In this document: positions 14,608-23,548 of the stretch, one piece after another | Numbering within the stretch: position 1 is the stretch's first letter | How the letters are laid out: each line of letters starts with the position of its first letter | Source: JAVBNC01 sp031551765 | GTDB taxonomy: Bacteria; Desulfobacterota; Desulfovibrionia; Desulfovibrionales; Desulfovibrionaceae | Assembly (NCBI GenBank): GCA_031551765.1 | Contig: JAVBNC010000011.1 | Span: 1 to 64,000, forward strand | DNA length: 64,000 nt | Direction: 5' to 3' | The notes under the pieces: generated by a model | What the model saw: the letters and a program-made list of their open reading frames with translations, nothing else | The model's database searches: none | What the model was told of the DNA's origin: nothing | Translations under genes and position numbers: made by a program

Positions 14608-15903
14608 TCAGCTCTTTCTGCCCAGGGGCACCATGTTTCCTTTCATGGTTTCCTGAGTGGTGCGCACCATCAGATACAGGCGCGGCACGATATTTTCCAG
14701 GGGGAAGCGCTCGTCCACGCTGTGCGAGCCGCTGCCGCCAAAGCCGAACCCTTCCAGGGTGGGAGCTTTTTGCGAGGAGTAGTTGGAGTCCGCGCCGCCG
14801 CCAGCGTGTATGGCGCGCAGGGGCAGTTCCAGCTCCGTCTTGTACAGAGAAATGACTTTTTCGGCCAGCGCGTTGGTGGTGGGGTTCTCTTCAAAGGGCG
14901 GCCGGCCGCGCACGAAGTTAAGAGTAATTTCCGATTCGGGCAGCAGCTTCTTTTTGACGCGCTCGGTCATGTCTTTTTCAATGCGGTCCCATTCCGACTT
15001 TTTGGAAATGCGCACGTTGGCCTGGGCCCAGGCCGTGCCGGGAATGACGTTGCTCTTGGTCCCGAATTTGCCCAAGGTCCAGTTGACGTCCGTGCCCATG
15101 GCCTTGTTGGAGAGATCGCGCATCTGCAGGATCTGGAAGGCCATTTCGTAGCCCGCGTTCACGCCCTTTTCCGGCGCGCCGCCGGAGTGGGATTCCCGGC
15201 CCTTGACGTTCAGGTCGTAGTACGCGGTGCCCCGGGCGCTTATGGTTATGGTGTCACCCTTGGCGCCGCCGCCGTCCATGGAGTAGACCACGTCATGCTT
15301 GGCCGCCTGTTCCATGATCAGATCACGGGAGCCGAAGGAGCCTTTTTCCTCGTCGCAGTTAAGCAGCACGGTAATGACGGCGAAGTTCTTCTCGCCCAGC
15401 TTGTTCAGTACGATGTCCAAAAGCTGGAAAAGGCCCGCGACTTTGCACTGGGCGTCCACAACGCCCGGCCCCGTGGCCACGCCGTCAGTGATCTTGAAGG
15501 GCCGCTTGGCGGCCTCGCCCCTGGGCCACACGGTGTCAAAGTGGATCATGTACATGATGCGGGCCTTGCCCGTGCCTTTCCAGGTGGCCACGATATTGTT
15601 GGTGCCCTCCCTGGGCTTGGGCGCGGGCACGATCTGCACGTCGCCGTTCAGCTTTTTCAGCCAACCCACCAGCAGTTCCTGCTTTTTGAGCAGTTCCGGG
15701 TAGTCGTCCGAGCCGGAATCCATGTTGACCAGGGTTTCCAGGTCCTTGACGATCAGGGGCTTGGCCGCCTCGCACAGGGCCAGGATTTTTTTGTCCGCTT
15801 TGGCCGTGGGAGCGGCCAGGACCGGCGCCGCGCCGCTTGCGAAAAGAAACGCCGTTGCGAGCAGCGCGACCCAAAAAAACGTGCGGGATTTCCAACGCAG
15901 CAT
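14608..15903 (-). CDS. exported M20-family metallopeptidase (carboxypeptidase G2-like), copy A
   Basis: A 431-residue hydrolase with a Sec signal peptide (residues 1-30, ending APVLA). The M20 zinc ligands are visible: HFDTVWP, the bridging aspartate in GPGVVDAQ, CDEEKGS with the catalytic/ligand acidic pair, and a late histidine in GSGSHSVDE. The lid/dimerisation domain lies around residues 210-330 (GRESHSGGAPEKGVNAGY). The closest known activity is removal of C-terminal glutamate by carboxypeptidase G2, but the substrate here is unknown. The DAQCK after the bridging aspartate replaces the usual D-x-K-G-G. AAGGAG precedes the start at 15903. It is the downstream member of a tandem pair with 15970-17244. 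Confidence 0.88.
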   Translation of the reverse strand: MLRWKSRTFFWVALLATAFLFASGAAPVLAAPTAKADKKILALCEAAKPLIVKDLETLVNMDSGSDDYPELLKKQELLVGWLKKLNGDVQIVPAPKPREGTNNIVATWKGTGKARIMYMIHFDTVWPRGEAAKRPFKITDGVATGPGVVDAQCKVAGLFQLLDIVLNKLGEKNFAVITVLLNCDEEKGSFGSRDLIMEQAAKHDVVYSMDGGGAKGDTITISARGTAYYDLNVKGRESHSGGAPEKGVNAGYEMAFQILQMRDLSNKAMGTDVNWTLGKFGTKSNVIPGTAWAQANVRISKKSEWDRIEKDMTERVKKKLLPESEITLNFVRGRPPFEENPTTNALAEKVISLYKTELELPLRAIHAGGGADSNYSSQKAPTLEGFGFGGSGSHSVDERFPLENIVPRLYLMVRTTQETMKGNMVPLGRKS

Positions 15904-15969
15904 ATTGAAGCTCCTTGGCAACAAGGTTGCACTCCGGCGGACGGCCCGCCGGGGCGGTTTCTCTCCGTG

Positions 15970-17244
15970 CTACCGCTTGGCCAGCGGCACGAGGGTTCCT
16001 TTCATGGTTTCCTGGGCCACGCGTACCAGCAAATACAGGCGCGGCGCAATGGGGTCCAGCGGGATGTATTCATCCAGGCTGTGAGCACCGGCCCCGGCCA
16101 GACCCATACCTTCCAGGGTAGGAGCCTGGGGGAAAGAATAGCATGCGTCCGTGCCGCCCCCGTTGCGGCGGGGGAACAGCTTTAATTCCAGCTCGTCGGC
16201 GGCTAGTTTGACAACCTTTTCCGCCAGGGCGCTGGTGGCGGGGTTTTCTTCGAACGGGGGCCTGCCGCGCCGCACCGTGAGGGTGATTTCCGACTCGGGC
16301 AGCAGCTTGTTTTGGATGCGTTCCCGGATGTCCTTTTCAACACGCTCCACTTCAGAATCCTTGCTGATGCGCGCATTGGCCAGAGCCCAGGCCGAACCGG
16401 GGATAACGTTGCTTTTGGTTCCGAACTTTCCCATCACCCAATTCACGGAGGTGCGGGCTTCCTTGTTGCCCAGGTCGCGCAGTTGCAGAATTTGGTAAGC
16501 CATTTCATAGCCCGCGTTGACGCCCTTTTCCGGCGCACCGCCGGAATGGGATTCCCGGCCTTTGACCTGGAGCCTGAAAGAGGCGTTGCCCCGCGCGCTG
16601 GTGGTGACATTCCTGCCCCTGCGGCCGCCCCCTTCCAGGGAGTAGACCACGTCGTGCCGTTCCGCCAGTTCCATGATCAGGTCACGGGAGCCCAGGGAGC
16701 CGCTTTCCTCGTCCGGGTTGTAGAGCAGGGTGAGGGTGTCGAAATTTTTCTCGCCCAGCCTGACCAAGAGTATGTCCAGCATGGTGAAAGCAGCGGCCAC
16801 GTTGGCCTGGGCGTCGGAAATGCCGGGCCCCCTGGCGATATCGCCCTCAATGGTAAAGGGACGTTTGGCCGCCTCGCCCACGGGCCATACAGTGTCGAAA
16901 TGGGCCATGTACATGATGCGGGCCTTGCCCGTGCCTTTCCAGGTGGCCACAATATTGTTCAACCCTTCCCGGGGCTTGGGCGCGGGCACTATCCTGACCT
17001 CGCCGCCAAGTTTCCTGAGCTTGTCCGCCAGCAGTTCCTGCTTTTGCAGCAAACCGGGCTGGTTATCCGAGCCGGAATCCATGTTGACCAGGGTTTCCAG
17101 GTCCTTGAGCAGGCGGGGCTTGGCCTCTTCGCACAGGGCCATGACCTTTTTGTCCGGCGCGGCAACAGCGGCAGCCGGGGCCGTGAGCGCAATAAACGGG
17201 ACGGCGCAGCAGGCCGTCAGCACAAGCATCAGATAACGCAGCAT
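15970..17244 (-). CDS. exported M20-family metallopeptidase (carboxypeptidase G2-like), copy B
   Basis: A 424-residue paralogue of the next gene downstream, from which it has clearly diverged although long blocks are the same (VNMDSGSD, VPAPKPREG, GRESHSGGAPEKGVNAGY, GKFGTKSNVIPG). The signal peptide is residues 1-28. Zinc-site residues are retained: HFDTVWP, GPGISDAQ, PDEESGS and GAGAHSLDE. The 66 bases between the two stop/start codons hold only a small GC hairpin, so they are probably one transcript. The GAGGA site 7 bases before the ATG supports the start. Tandem duplication with divergence suggests different periplasmic substrates, for example gamma- or alpha-glutamyl peptides; this is inference. 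Confidence 0.88.
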   Translation of the reverse strand: MLRYLMLVLTACCAVPFIALTAPAAAVAAPDKKVMALCEEAKPRLLKDLETLVNMDSGSDNQPGLLQKQELLADKLRKLGGEVRIVPAPKPREGLNNIVATWKGTGKARIMYMAHFDTVWPVGEAAKRPFTIEGDIARGPGISDAQANVAAAFTMLDILLVRLGEKNFDTLTLLYNPDEESGSLGSRDLIMELAERHDVVYSLEGGGRRGRNVTTSARGNASFRLQVKGRESHSGGAPEKGVNAGYEMAYQILQLRDLGNKEARTSVNWVMGKFGTKSNVIPGSAWALANARISKDSEVERVEKDIRERIQNKLLPESEITLTVRRGRPPFEENPATSALAEKVVKLAADELELKLFPRRNGGGTDACYSFPQAPTLEGMGLAGAGAHSLDEYIPLDPIAPRLYLLVRVAQETMKGTLVPLAKR

Positions 17245-17275
17245 GGCAAATCCTCACGGGCGGCGGGGCGGTTAC

Positions 17276-17314
17276 GCAAAAGCCCCCAGAAACGATCTTC
17301 CAGGGGCTTTTTGC
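17276..17314 (-). terminator. terminator after the S1-domain gene
   Basis: GCAAAAGCCCCCAG (17276-17289) pairs with CAGGGGCTTTTTGC (17301-17314) with one bulged position; on the minus strand the stem closes into a T-rich tail. It separates the S1 gene from the peptidase pair. Confidence 0.8.
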
Positions 17315-17333
17315 GTGCGTACTCGGCAGTGGC

Positions 17334-18905
17334 CTATTTCTTTTTCTGTAGCGCGGCCTGCATGGCCGAACCCAGCGTGCCGCCGAAAGAAGCAGGAGTG
17401 GCTTTTGGCGCGTGCTTTTTCCAGTCACGCTCTTCCGCGGAAGAAGGACCGGCGCTTTCCGCCGCGCCCGGAACCCCCAGGGTGACCTTGCGGCTCTTGG
17501 GGTCCACAGCCCGGACCACCACCTGCACGCTGTCGCCGCTCTGAACTTTATCCAATCCCTTTTTGTCCTTGGCGGCCGAAAGGGAGGAAGCGGGCAGAAG
17601 GCCGGTCACGCCGGGGAACAGGGCCACGAACAGCCCGAAGCTGCTGCGGTTTTCCACGGTGCCGGAAAGCTCGTTGCCCACCACCAGAGACTCGGCCACA
17701 TCCTGCCAGGGGTCTCCGGCGGCCTCGCGCAGGCTGAGGGACAGGCGCTTCTTGTCCAGGTCCACACCCTTGATCCTGACGGAGACGGTCTCGCCCACGC
17801 TGACCACGTCGTCGGGCTTACGCACCTGGCGGTCGTAGGAAAGTTCGGAAATATGGATGAGGCCCTCAATGCCGGGCAGCACTTCCACAAAGGAGCCGAA
17901 AGCGGCGTTGCGCACCACCTTGCCGCTGACGACCTCGCCTTCTGTCAGGCGGCCGTTAATGTCTTTCCAGGGGTCTTCCGTCACCTGGCGGGCGGAGAGG
18001 GAGATGCGCACGCCTTTGTCGCCCGTGGCAATGGTCAGAATTTTCACCCTCAGGCGGTCGCCGGGGCTGACTGCCTCATCCGGCTGGCCCACGCGGGACC
18101 AGGAAAGCTCGGAAACGTGAATCAGCCCTTCCACGCCGGGGGCCAGTTCCACAAAGGCCCCAAAGGGCGCCAGGCGGGAAACGGAGCCTTCCAGCACGCT
18201 GCCTTCGGACACGGTGCCCAGAAAGGCCTCGCGGCTTTCCGCCTGCTCGCGCTCAAGAAGGATGCGGCGGGAAACCACAATGTTGTGCCCGCTTTTTTCC
18301 AGCTTGGTAATGATAAAGGGCAGGCTCTGCCCAATGAAGGATTCCGGGTTGTCCGCGGGGCGCAGGTCTATCTGGCCCAGGGGGCAGAAGGCGCGGCGCT
18401 TCATGACTTCCACGGCGAAACCGCCCTTGACCAGGGCCTTGACTTTGCCCTCCACGGGCAGGGAAGCATTGCGGGCTTCTTCCAGCGCCACCAGGCCGCC
18501 GGCGCCGCTCATCATTTTGGAAAGGCGCACTTCCTGCGTGGTAGCCGTGATCACGTACAGGTCAAGCTGGTCGCCCACCGCACAGGGCAGTTCGCCGTTT
18601 TCCTCAAGCTCGGACCGTTCCACAATGCCGTCAACCTTGCTGCCCGTGCTCACGAAAACAGTGTCGTTAGTAATGGCGACAATGGTGGCCTTAACGCGCT
18701 GGCCAGGGGAAAGGTGGGAACCCGGCGTTTCCTCCTGCGCGGCAAACAGTTCCGCGAAACTTTCCGTTTCCTGCGGGGCAGGGGAGGGGGTGGCGGCTGT
18801 TTCCGTGGCGGAAGGCACGGGTTCCACCGCCGGGGAAAGCGCGGATTCTTCAGCCGTGGGGCCGGTTTCCGGCGTTTCCGGGGTGTTGGGGTGAGCCTCG
18901 GTCAT
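17334..18905 (-). CDS. rpsA: 30S ribosomal protein S1-like RNA-binding protein
   Basis: A 523-residue protein with a low-complexity acidic N-terminus (about 1-60, rich in P, E, T and A), then five S1 (OB-fold) repeats at roughly 65-135, 148-215, 232-305, 320-390 and 405-475. The repeats carry the GAFVEL/GSFVEV...GLIHVSEL signature, best in the third and fourth. A lysine/alanine-rich C-terminal tail follows. Ribosomal S1 delivers mRNA to the 30S subunit; five rather than six repeats plus the long N-extension means that a dedicated S1-like RNA-binding protein is an alternative. The start has AAGGAG upstream. It is monocistronic, with an inverted repeat in its leader. Confidence 0.75.
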   Translation of the reverse strand: MTEAHPNTPETPETGPTAEESALSPAVEPVPSATETAATPSPAPQETESFAELFAAQEETPGSHLSPGQRVKATIVAITNDTVFVSTGSKVDGIVERSELEENGELPCAVGDQLDLYVITATTQEVRLSKMMSGAGGLVALEEARNASLPVEGKVKALVKGGFAVEVMKRRAFCPLGQIDLRPADNPESFIGQSLPFIITKLEKSGHNIVVSRRILLEREQAESREAFLGTVSEGSVLEGSVSRLAPFGAFVELAPGVEGLIHVSELSWSRVGQPDEAVSPGDRLRVKILTIATGDKGVRISLSARQVTEDPWKDINGRLTEGEVVSGKVVRNAAFGSFVEVLPGIEGLIHISELSYDRQVRKPDDVVSVGETVSVRIKGVDLDKKRLSLSLREAAGDPWQDVAESLVVGNELSGTVENRSSFGLFVALFPGVTGLLPASSLSAAKDKKGLDKVQSGDSVQVVVRAVDPKSRKVTLGVPGAAESAGPSSAEERDWKKHAPKATPASFGGTLGSAMQAALQKKK

Positions 18906-18929
18906 AGGGGTATGCTCCTTAAAAAAGAA

Positions 18930-18945
18930 AACGTGTAAACACGTT
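18930..18945. promoter_or_regulatory. perfect inverted repeat in the S1 gene leader
   Basis: AACGTGT-aa-ACACGTT, 25 bases before the S1-type start codon. On the minus strand it is followed by TTTTCTTTTTT, so it may be an operator or a weak terminator for the M48 gene upstream. I cannot tell which. Confidence 0.35.
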
Positions 18946-19012
18946 GCGGTGTCTTCATATCAGCGAGAGCGGGCGGAGGCAAGCAAAGACATGGTGTCAA
19001 CCTTATGAATCC

Positions 19013-20443
19013 CTACAACCTGTTCATGCTTTTCCAGAATTCCATCCGCTCTTTGCGGACGTTTTCATAGCGTTTCAGGGTGTCCTTTTCCGCAGGGGTT
19101 TTAACCAAGGCCTTGGCTTGCTCATAATTTTTTTCGGCGCGCTTACGGTCGTTCAGGTACATGGCGGCATAGCCCATGTGCAGATAAGCGAGGAAATACT
19201 GCTTATCTTTGCCCAGCGAGCGGGCATAAAATTCGTGCACTTCGGCATCTTCAGGCAGCCGGACCAGAATTTCCCGGTAATACTCCTGCGCGGCCCTGCG
19301 GTTCCCGTTGTCATCCAGCAGGCGGGCGTAAAAAAACAGCGCCATGTAGTCCTTGGAATTCATGCTCACGGCTTTGGGCAAAAGCTCGGCGGCCTTTTGG
19401 GCGTTGCCCCTGAGGTAGTGGAACATGCCCGCTTCCCGCACGATCAGCTCTTCTTTGGGGTTGCAGGCCAAGGCCGCGTTAAAGGCGCTTTCCGCCTCTT
19501 TGACCCTGTTGCGGCGGCTGTGGATGATGCCTTCGCCCATAAGGGCCAGGCATTTTTGCGGGCCTTTCTTCTGCTCGGCAAAGACGGCCATGGCCGGTTC
19601 CTCATCCGCGTAACGCGCCCGTATCAAGGCCTGGACGCGCAGAAAGTCCCCGTCCTGGTCCTTGCGGTTGCGCACGGAAGCGGGAAGCCTCTCAATACGG
19701 GCGGTCAGCGTGGCGATACGCTCATTGATGGCGGGGTGGGTGGACAGGTAGGTGGGGATGTCCAACCCCAGCAGCCATTGCTGGCGGCTGATTTTTTTGA
19801 ACGCGCCCACCATGCCTTCCGGCGGGTAGCCCGCCCCGACCAGGTAGCTCATACCCACCTGGTCGGCATCGGTTTCATCCGCGCGGCTGTAGCTGAGCAT
19901 GGCGGCCTGCCCGGCGGCCAGCGCGCCGGTAATGGCGGCCGGGCCGCCCTGGCCGCCCAGAAAGGCCCCGGCCACGGCGGCCGCCAGCGAAAGCAGAGTG
20001 ATTTTCTGCATTTTTTCAATGCGGGCGGCAATATGGCGCTGGGTATAGTGCGCCATTTCGTGGCCTACCACCCCGGCCAGCTCGGATTCATGGTCCATGG
20101 CCAGAATAAGGCCGGTGAAAATGAACAGATTTCCGCCCGGGGCGGCAAAGGCGTTGATGGCGTTGTGCCGGATGACGGACACGGTGAGCGGAAAAGGCTG
20201 CGGCGGCATGGTGGTTTTCATGCGGTCCACCACTTTTTCCACGTAGCGCACCACTTCCGGGTCATCCACCACCGGAAACATGTTGCGCACGGACATCTGG
20301 ATTTTTTTGCCCAGCTCCGCCTCGTCTTTAATGGTGAACTCCCCCCAGGCCAAGGCCTGCGAGGGCAGGCACAGCGTGAACGCAAGCACGCCCGCCATCA
20401 GGGCGGCGCAAAAACGGCGGCAGCTTCTTATGCGATATCCCAT
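19013..20443 (-). CDS. exported M48 metalloprotease with C-terminal TPR domain (BepA-like)
   Basis: A 476-residue periplasmic protease. A signal peptide occupies residues 1-32 (ending ALA). The zinc motif HEMAH is in GVVGHEMAHYTQRHI (around residue 130), and the third ligand is the glutamate in RADETDADQVG about 60 residues later. The C-terminal ~200 residues are TPR-like helices (EAESAFNAALACNPKE, YYREILVRLPEDAEV and others). This is the layout of BepA/YfgC, which degrades misassembled outer-membrane proteins such as LptD and works with BAM; that specific role is inferred. The start overlaps the cysS stop by 16 bases, so the genes are likely co-transcribed. Confidence 0.88.
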   Translation of the reverse strand: MGYRIRSCRRFCAALMAGVLAFTLCLPSQALAWGEFTIKDEAELGKKIQMSVRNMFPVVDDPEVVRYVEKVVDRMKTTMPPQPFPLTVSVIRHNAINAFAAPGGNLFIFTGLILAMDHESELAGVVGHEMAHYTQRHIAARIEKMQKITLLSLAAAVAGAFLGGQGGPAAITGALAAGQAAMLSYSRADETDADQVGMSYLVGAGYPPEGMVGAFKKISRQQWLLGLDIPTYLSTHPAINERIATLTARIERLPASVRNRKDQDGDFLRVQALIRARYADEEPAMAVFAEQKKGPQKCLALMGEGIIHSRRNRVKEAESAFNAALACNPKEELIVREAGMFHYLRGNAQKAAELLPKAVSMNSKDYMALFFYARLLDDNGNRRAAQEYYREILVRLPEDAEVHEFYARSLGKDKQYFLAYLHMGYAAMYLNDRKRAEKNYEQAKALVKTPAEKDTLKRYENVRKERMEFWKSMNRL

Positions 20444-21885
20444 ACAGCCCCCTGAGGGGTATCTTGGACGGCAACGCCAAGAGCGGCAAGTTCATTTCGG
20501 ATAGCGTCGGACTGCGCGAAATCTTTGGCCTGCCGCGCGGCAAGACGCTTTTGCATCAGGTTTTCAACCAGGCTCAGGTCTAGTTTTTTGCGGGTGGCCC
20601 GGCAGGAACGCAGGTCAGCGAGGAAGCGGGCCGGTTCCAGGCCGAACAGCCCGAAGATGGCGCCCCAGCGGGCCATGGATGCGAGAAAGGACGTAAACAG
20701 CGCCTTGGCCGCTTCGCCTTTGCGGGCGTTCTTCTCTTCACTCAGGCGGTTGACGAGCCGCACCATGCCGTTGATATGCCCGACGGCCGCCGCCGTGTTG
20801 AGGTCGTCGTCCATGGCTTCGCCGCAGGCCTTGTCCAGGGCGGCGAATTCTTCCGCCATGCCTTGCGGCAGAGGGGAATTGCTCCATTTTTCCCGCGCCA
20901 GTTCGCTGGTGGCAAAAGCCATGGTTTCGTAAATGCGGCGCACGTTCTTTTCCGCCTCGTCCATGGCCTCAAAGGTAAAATCAATAGGGCTTCTGTACTG
21001 GCGGGTGATCAGGAAAAAGCGCAGCACTTCCGGCAGGTAGGAGACCAAAATGTCCCGGATGGTGCGGAAGTTGCCGAGGGATTTGGACATCTTTTCCGAA
21101 TCCACCTGCACGAAGCCGTTGTGCACCCAGAAACGGCAGAAGGGCGCGTCCAGAGCCGCCTCGGTCTGGGCGATTTCGTTCTCGTGGTGGGGGAAAATCA
21201 GGTCCTGGCCGCCGCCGTGGATATCCAGCGGCAGGGGCGCGTATTTCCCGCTCATGGCCGAGCATTCGATGTGCCAGCCGGGCCGTCCTTTACCCCAGGG
21301 GCTGTCCCAGGCGGGCTCGCCGGGTTTCGCGGCCTTCCACAGCGCGAAATCCAGGGGGTCTTCCTTTTCCTCGCCCGGAGCGACGCGCGCGCCGGAACGC
21401 AAATCGTCCACGCTACGGCCGGAAAGCTTGCCGTATTCCGGAAAGGAGCGCACCCGGAAATACACGTCCCCGGAAGGTGTGGCATAGGCCTTGCCCTTTT
21501 CAATCAGCCGCTCGGTCAGCGCCACCATTTCCGGGATGTGCTCCGTGGCCTTGGGTTCCGCGTCCGCGCGGGTCACGCCCAGGATGTCCATATCCTCATA
21601 AAAGGCGGCAATGTACTTTTCCGCCACTTCCTCGCTGGAAAGCCCTTCCTGCGCGGCGCGGTTGATAATTTTGTCGTCCACGTCCGTGAAATTGCGGATG
21701 AAGGTGACGTCCAGCCCCTTGGAGCGCAGGTAGCGCACCAGCACGTCAAACACCACGGCGGACCGGGCGTGGCCTATGTGGCAGAGGTCGTACGCGGTGA
21801 TGCCGCAGGAATACAAGCTGACCTTGCCGGGGTGCACGGGAACGAATTCTTCTTTCTTGCGGGTCAGCGAATTGTAGAGTTGCAT
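20428..21885 (-). CDS. cysS: cysteinyl-tRNA synthetase
   Basis: A 485-residue class I synthetase that charges tRNA(Cys). Motifs: CGITAYDLCHIGHARS (zinc cysteine plus HIGH) around residues 27-42, the second zinc region with WHIECSAM and HGGGQDLIFPHHENE, and SEKMSKSLGN (KMSKS) near residue 268. The C-terminal helical anticodon domain is complete, and the length is standard. AAGGAG lies 6 bases before the ATG. It is the first gene of a pair with the M48 protease, which overlaps its end. A 386-base gap upstream holds only hairpin repeats. Confidence 0.96.
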   Translation of the reverse strand: MQLYNSLTRKKEEFVPVHPGKVSLYSCGITAYDLCHIGHARSAVVFDVLVRYLRSKGLDVTFIRNFTDVDDKIINRAAQEGLSSEEVAEKYIAAFYEDMDILGVTRADAEPKATEHIPEMVALTERLIEKGKAYATPSGDVYFRVRSFPEYGKLSGRSVDDLRSGARVAPGEEKEDPLDFALWKAAKPGEPAWDSPWGKGRPGWHIECSAMSGKYAPLPLDIHGGGQDLIFPHHENEIAQTEAALDAPFCRFWVHNGFVQVDSEKMSKSLGNFRTIRDILVSYLPEVLRFFLITRQYRSPIDFTFEAMDEAEKNVRRIYETMAFATSELAREKWSNSPLPQGMAEEFAALDKACGEAMDDDLNTAAAVGHINGMVRLVNRLSEEKNARKGEAAKALFTSFLASMARWGAIFGLFGLEPARFLADLRSCRATRKKLDLSLVENLMQKRLAARQAKDFAQSDAIRNELAALGVAVQDTPQGAVWDIA

Positions 21886-21916
21886 GTAAGCTCCTTAAGA
21901 AATGCCTCCGGCGGCC

Positions 21917-22006
21917 GGGGGAAGAGGGAAACCTTCCTTGGAAGAAAGGTTTCCCTCTTCCCCGGACCCCCAACTCCCTTCCAAAGAACTTTGACGGGGG
22001 GGAGGA
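21917..22006. repeat. G/C-rich hairpin repeat between cysS and rpiB
   Basis: GGGGAAGAGGGAAACCTT (21917-21934) pairs perfectly with 21946-21963, followed by a CCCC-rich segment that partly pairs with GGGGGGGAGG near 21996-22005. The same two-part design recurs at 31633-31717. It could act as a terminator or mRNA-stabilising element. The rest of the 386-base gap holds no gene; a second hairpin lies at 22197-22244. Confidence 0.6.
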
Positions 22007-22196
22007 GTCGTCTTGGTGGTGACGATACCATAAAAAGTAGGATCGCCTTTTTATTTTTCAAGCCGGCACCCGCTGCCATGCGAGTGCCGGTTTTTTATCC
22101 ACCCTGAAAGTGATTCAAGGGCTTAATCTCACCTTATACCCCCGGAGGGGGCCGAAGCGTAGCGCAGGCCAGGCCCGGCAGGGCCTATGGAACGCA

Positions 22197-22244
22197 GGGG
22201 CCGGGCGCGATCCGGCTTTGCCGGTCGCGCATTTTACCGGCCCC
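22197..22244 (-). terminator. nested hairpin downstream of rpiB
   Basis: The outer stem GGGGCCGG/CCGGCCCC (22197-22204, 22237-22244) encloses an inner stem GCGCGA-t-CCGGC/GCCGG-TCGCGC (22205-22230). It lies 28 bases past the rpiB stop on the minus strand and probably ends the rpoH-rpiB transcript; no T-run. Confidence 0.5.
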
Positions 22245-22271
22245 GGAGCGGAAGAAAGACGGCTTCGACAA

Positions 22272-22703
22272 CTAATTTTCTTCGATCTTCCCCACCCGGC
22301 GGGCGTGGCGGCCGCCGGCAAACTCGGTGCCCAGGAACAGGCGGGCCAACTCAATGGCCAGACCGGGCGCGGTGATGCGCTCGCCCAGACAGAGGACGTT
22401 GGCGTTGTTGTGTTCCCTGGCCGCGCGGGCGTGGAATTCGTGGGTGCAGATGGCGGCGCGTATGCCCTGGTGGCGGTTGGCGGCCATGGACATGCCTATG
22501 CCGGTGCCGCAGATGAGTATGCCCAGGCCGTCGGATTCCAACACCTTGCGGCAGAGCGCATGGGCGTAGTCCGGGTAGTCGCAGCTTGCGGCGCTGTCCG
22601 TGCCCAGGTCTTCCAGGGCCTGGCCGTCTTCGCGCAGGGCTTTTACCAGCTGTTCTTTCAGGGCGTACCCGGCGTGGTCCGAGGCGATGTAGAGAGTGCT
22701 CAT
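22272..22703 (-). CDS. rpiB: ribose-5-phosphate isomerase B
   Basis: A 143-residue RpiB/LacA-LacB family enzyme interconverting ribulose-5-phosphate and ribose-5-phosphate in the pentose phosphate pathway. Visible: IASDHAGY at the N-terminus (catalytic histidine/aspartate region), CDYPDYA, and ICGTGIGMSMAANR with the catalytic-base cysteine around residue 65 and the phosphate loop. The C-terminal RHARRVGKI is conserved. Length is normal. The ATG overlaps the stop of the preceding lipoprotein gene (ATGA), so translation is coupled within the rpoH operon. The motif TTGTCGAAGCC begins one base after the stop codon and recurs at the ends of another repeat in this window. Confidence 0.94.
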   Translation of the reverse strand: MSTLYIASDHAGYALKEQLVKALREDGQALEDLGTDSAASCDYPDYAHALCRKVLESDGLGILICGTGIGMSMAANRHQGIRAAICTHEFHARAAREHNNANVLCLGERITAPGLAIELARLFLGTEFAGGRHARRVGKIEEN

Positions 22704-23548
22704 GAGGGTTCCTGTTGTTTGCGGAGAGGTTTGCGTTCGGTGCCCGGAGGCAGCGGCAGATCCAGCTGCGAAGGGGTAAAGGCGTCCGGCCGGGACAGTT
22801 CCCGGACCAGAACCAGGGCTTCCATGCCTTTGGGGTGGCTGAGGCGTATTTTCCGGGGCGTGATGCGGGTGCTTTCGTCCCAGTACTCAATGTCCATGCG
22901 CCAGCCCTTGCCGCCCTGGGCGGACCAGGAAAGGGGCAGGCCTTCGGCGTTCAGCTCCAGGGTGCCGGGCAGGCGGACGTCGTACAGCCGGAAAGACAGC
23001 GAATTACTGGCGGCTTTGGCAACGGGCGGGACGGGGAACGCACGGCCCGGAACGCTGTCCACGAAAAACAGGGAATACTGCCCGGTGAGCAGCAGGGAAA
23101 AGTCCGCCAGACTGAAAGGCAGCGGCACGCCGAACGCCAGCAGGTTCAGTTCGCCCCCGACATGGGTGTACGCGGCGTTTTCGTTGGGGACGTAAGCGAG
23201 AAAGGTGTTCGCGTCTTCCCGAACCTTGCTGGCGACGTTCCCCGGCCCGGCCAGGATATCCAGGCGCAGCGGGTAGGGGTTTTGCGCCGCGCCGTTGCCC
23301 CAGAAATACACGGTGACGCGCTGGCTCCCGTCTTTGTTCCGGTAAGAAAGAGTGGCGTTGACCCGGAAGGGGCCCGCGTTGGCTTCCGCCATGCGGGAGT
23401 TGTCCTGAAAGCGCTCCCATACGCCGCCGGGGGCCGGCAGCGCCCCTTCCGGCAGTTCGGAAGGGGCCTTGGCGCAACCGGAAAAAAACAGAGCGCCCAG
23501 CAGAAAGAGCGCATAGGAGACGAGCCGCCTGGACAGGTGCGTGATCAT
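22700..23548 (-). CDS. outer-membrane lipoprotein, LolA/LolB-like fold (putative)
   Basis: A 282-residue lipoprotein: signal with lipobox LFFSGC (cysteine near residue 25). The mature domain begins with a helix (VWERFQDNS) then alternating strands (FRVNATLSYRNKDGSQRVTVYFWG, LRLDILAGPG, LNAEGLPLSWSAQG, WRMDIEYWD), the pattern of the half-barrel LolA/LolB superfamily and related DUF4292-type proteins. A role in lipoprotein or outer-membrane component handling is possible but not shown. Overlaps of four bases at both ends (ATGA with the TPR gene upstream and rpiB downstream) show tight translational coupling. Confidence 0.6.
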   Translation of the reverse strand: MITHLSRRLVSYALFLLGALFFSGCAKAPSELPEGALPAPGGVWERFQDNSRMAEANAGPFRVNATLSYRNKDGSQRVTVYFWGNGAAQNPYPLRLDILAGPGNVASKVREDANTFLAYVPNENAAYTHVGGELNLLAFGVPLPFSLADFSLLLTGQYSLFFVDSVPGRAFPVPPVAKAASNSLSFRLYDVRLPGTLELNAEGLPLSWSAQGGKGWRMDIEYWDESTRITPRKIRLSHPKGMEALVLVRELSRPDAFTPSQLDLPLPPGTERKPLRKQQEPS

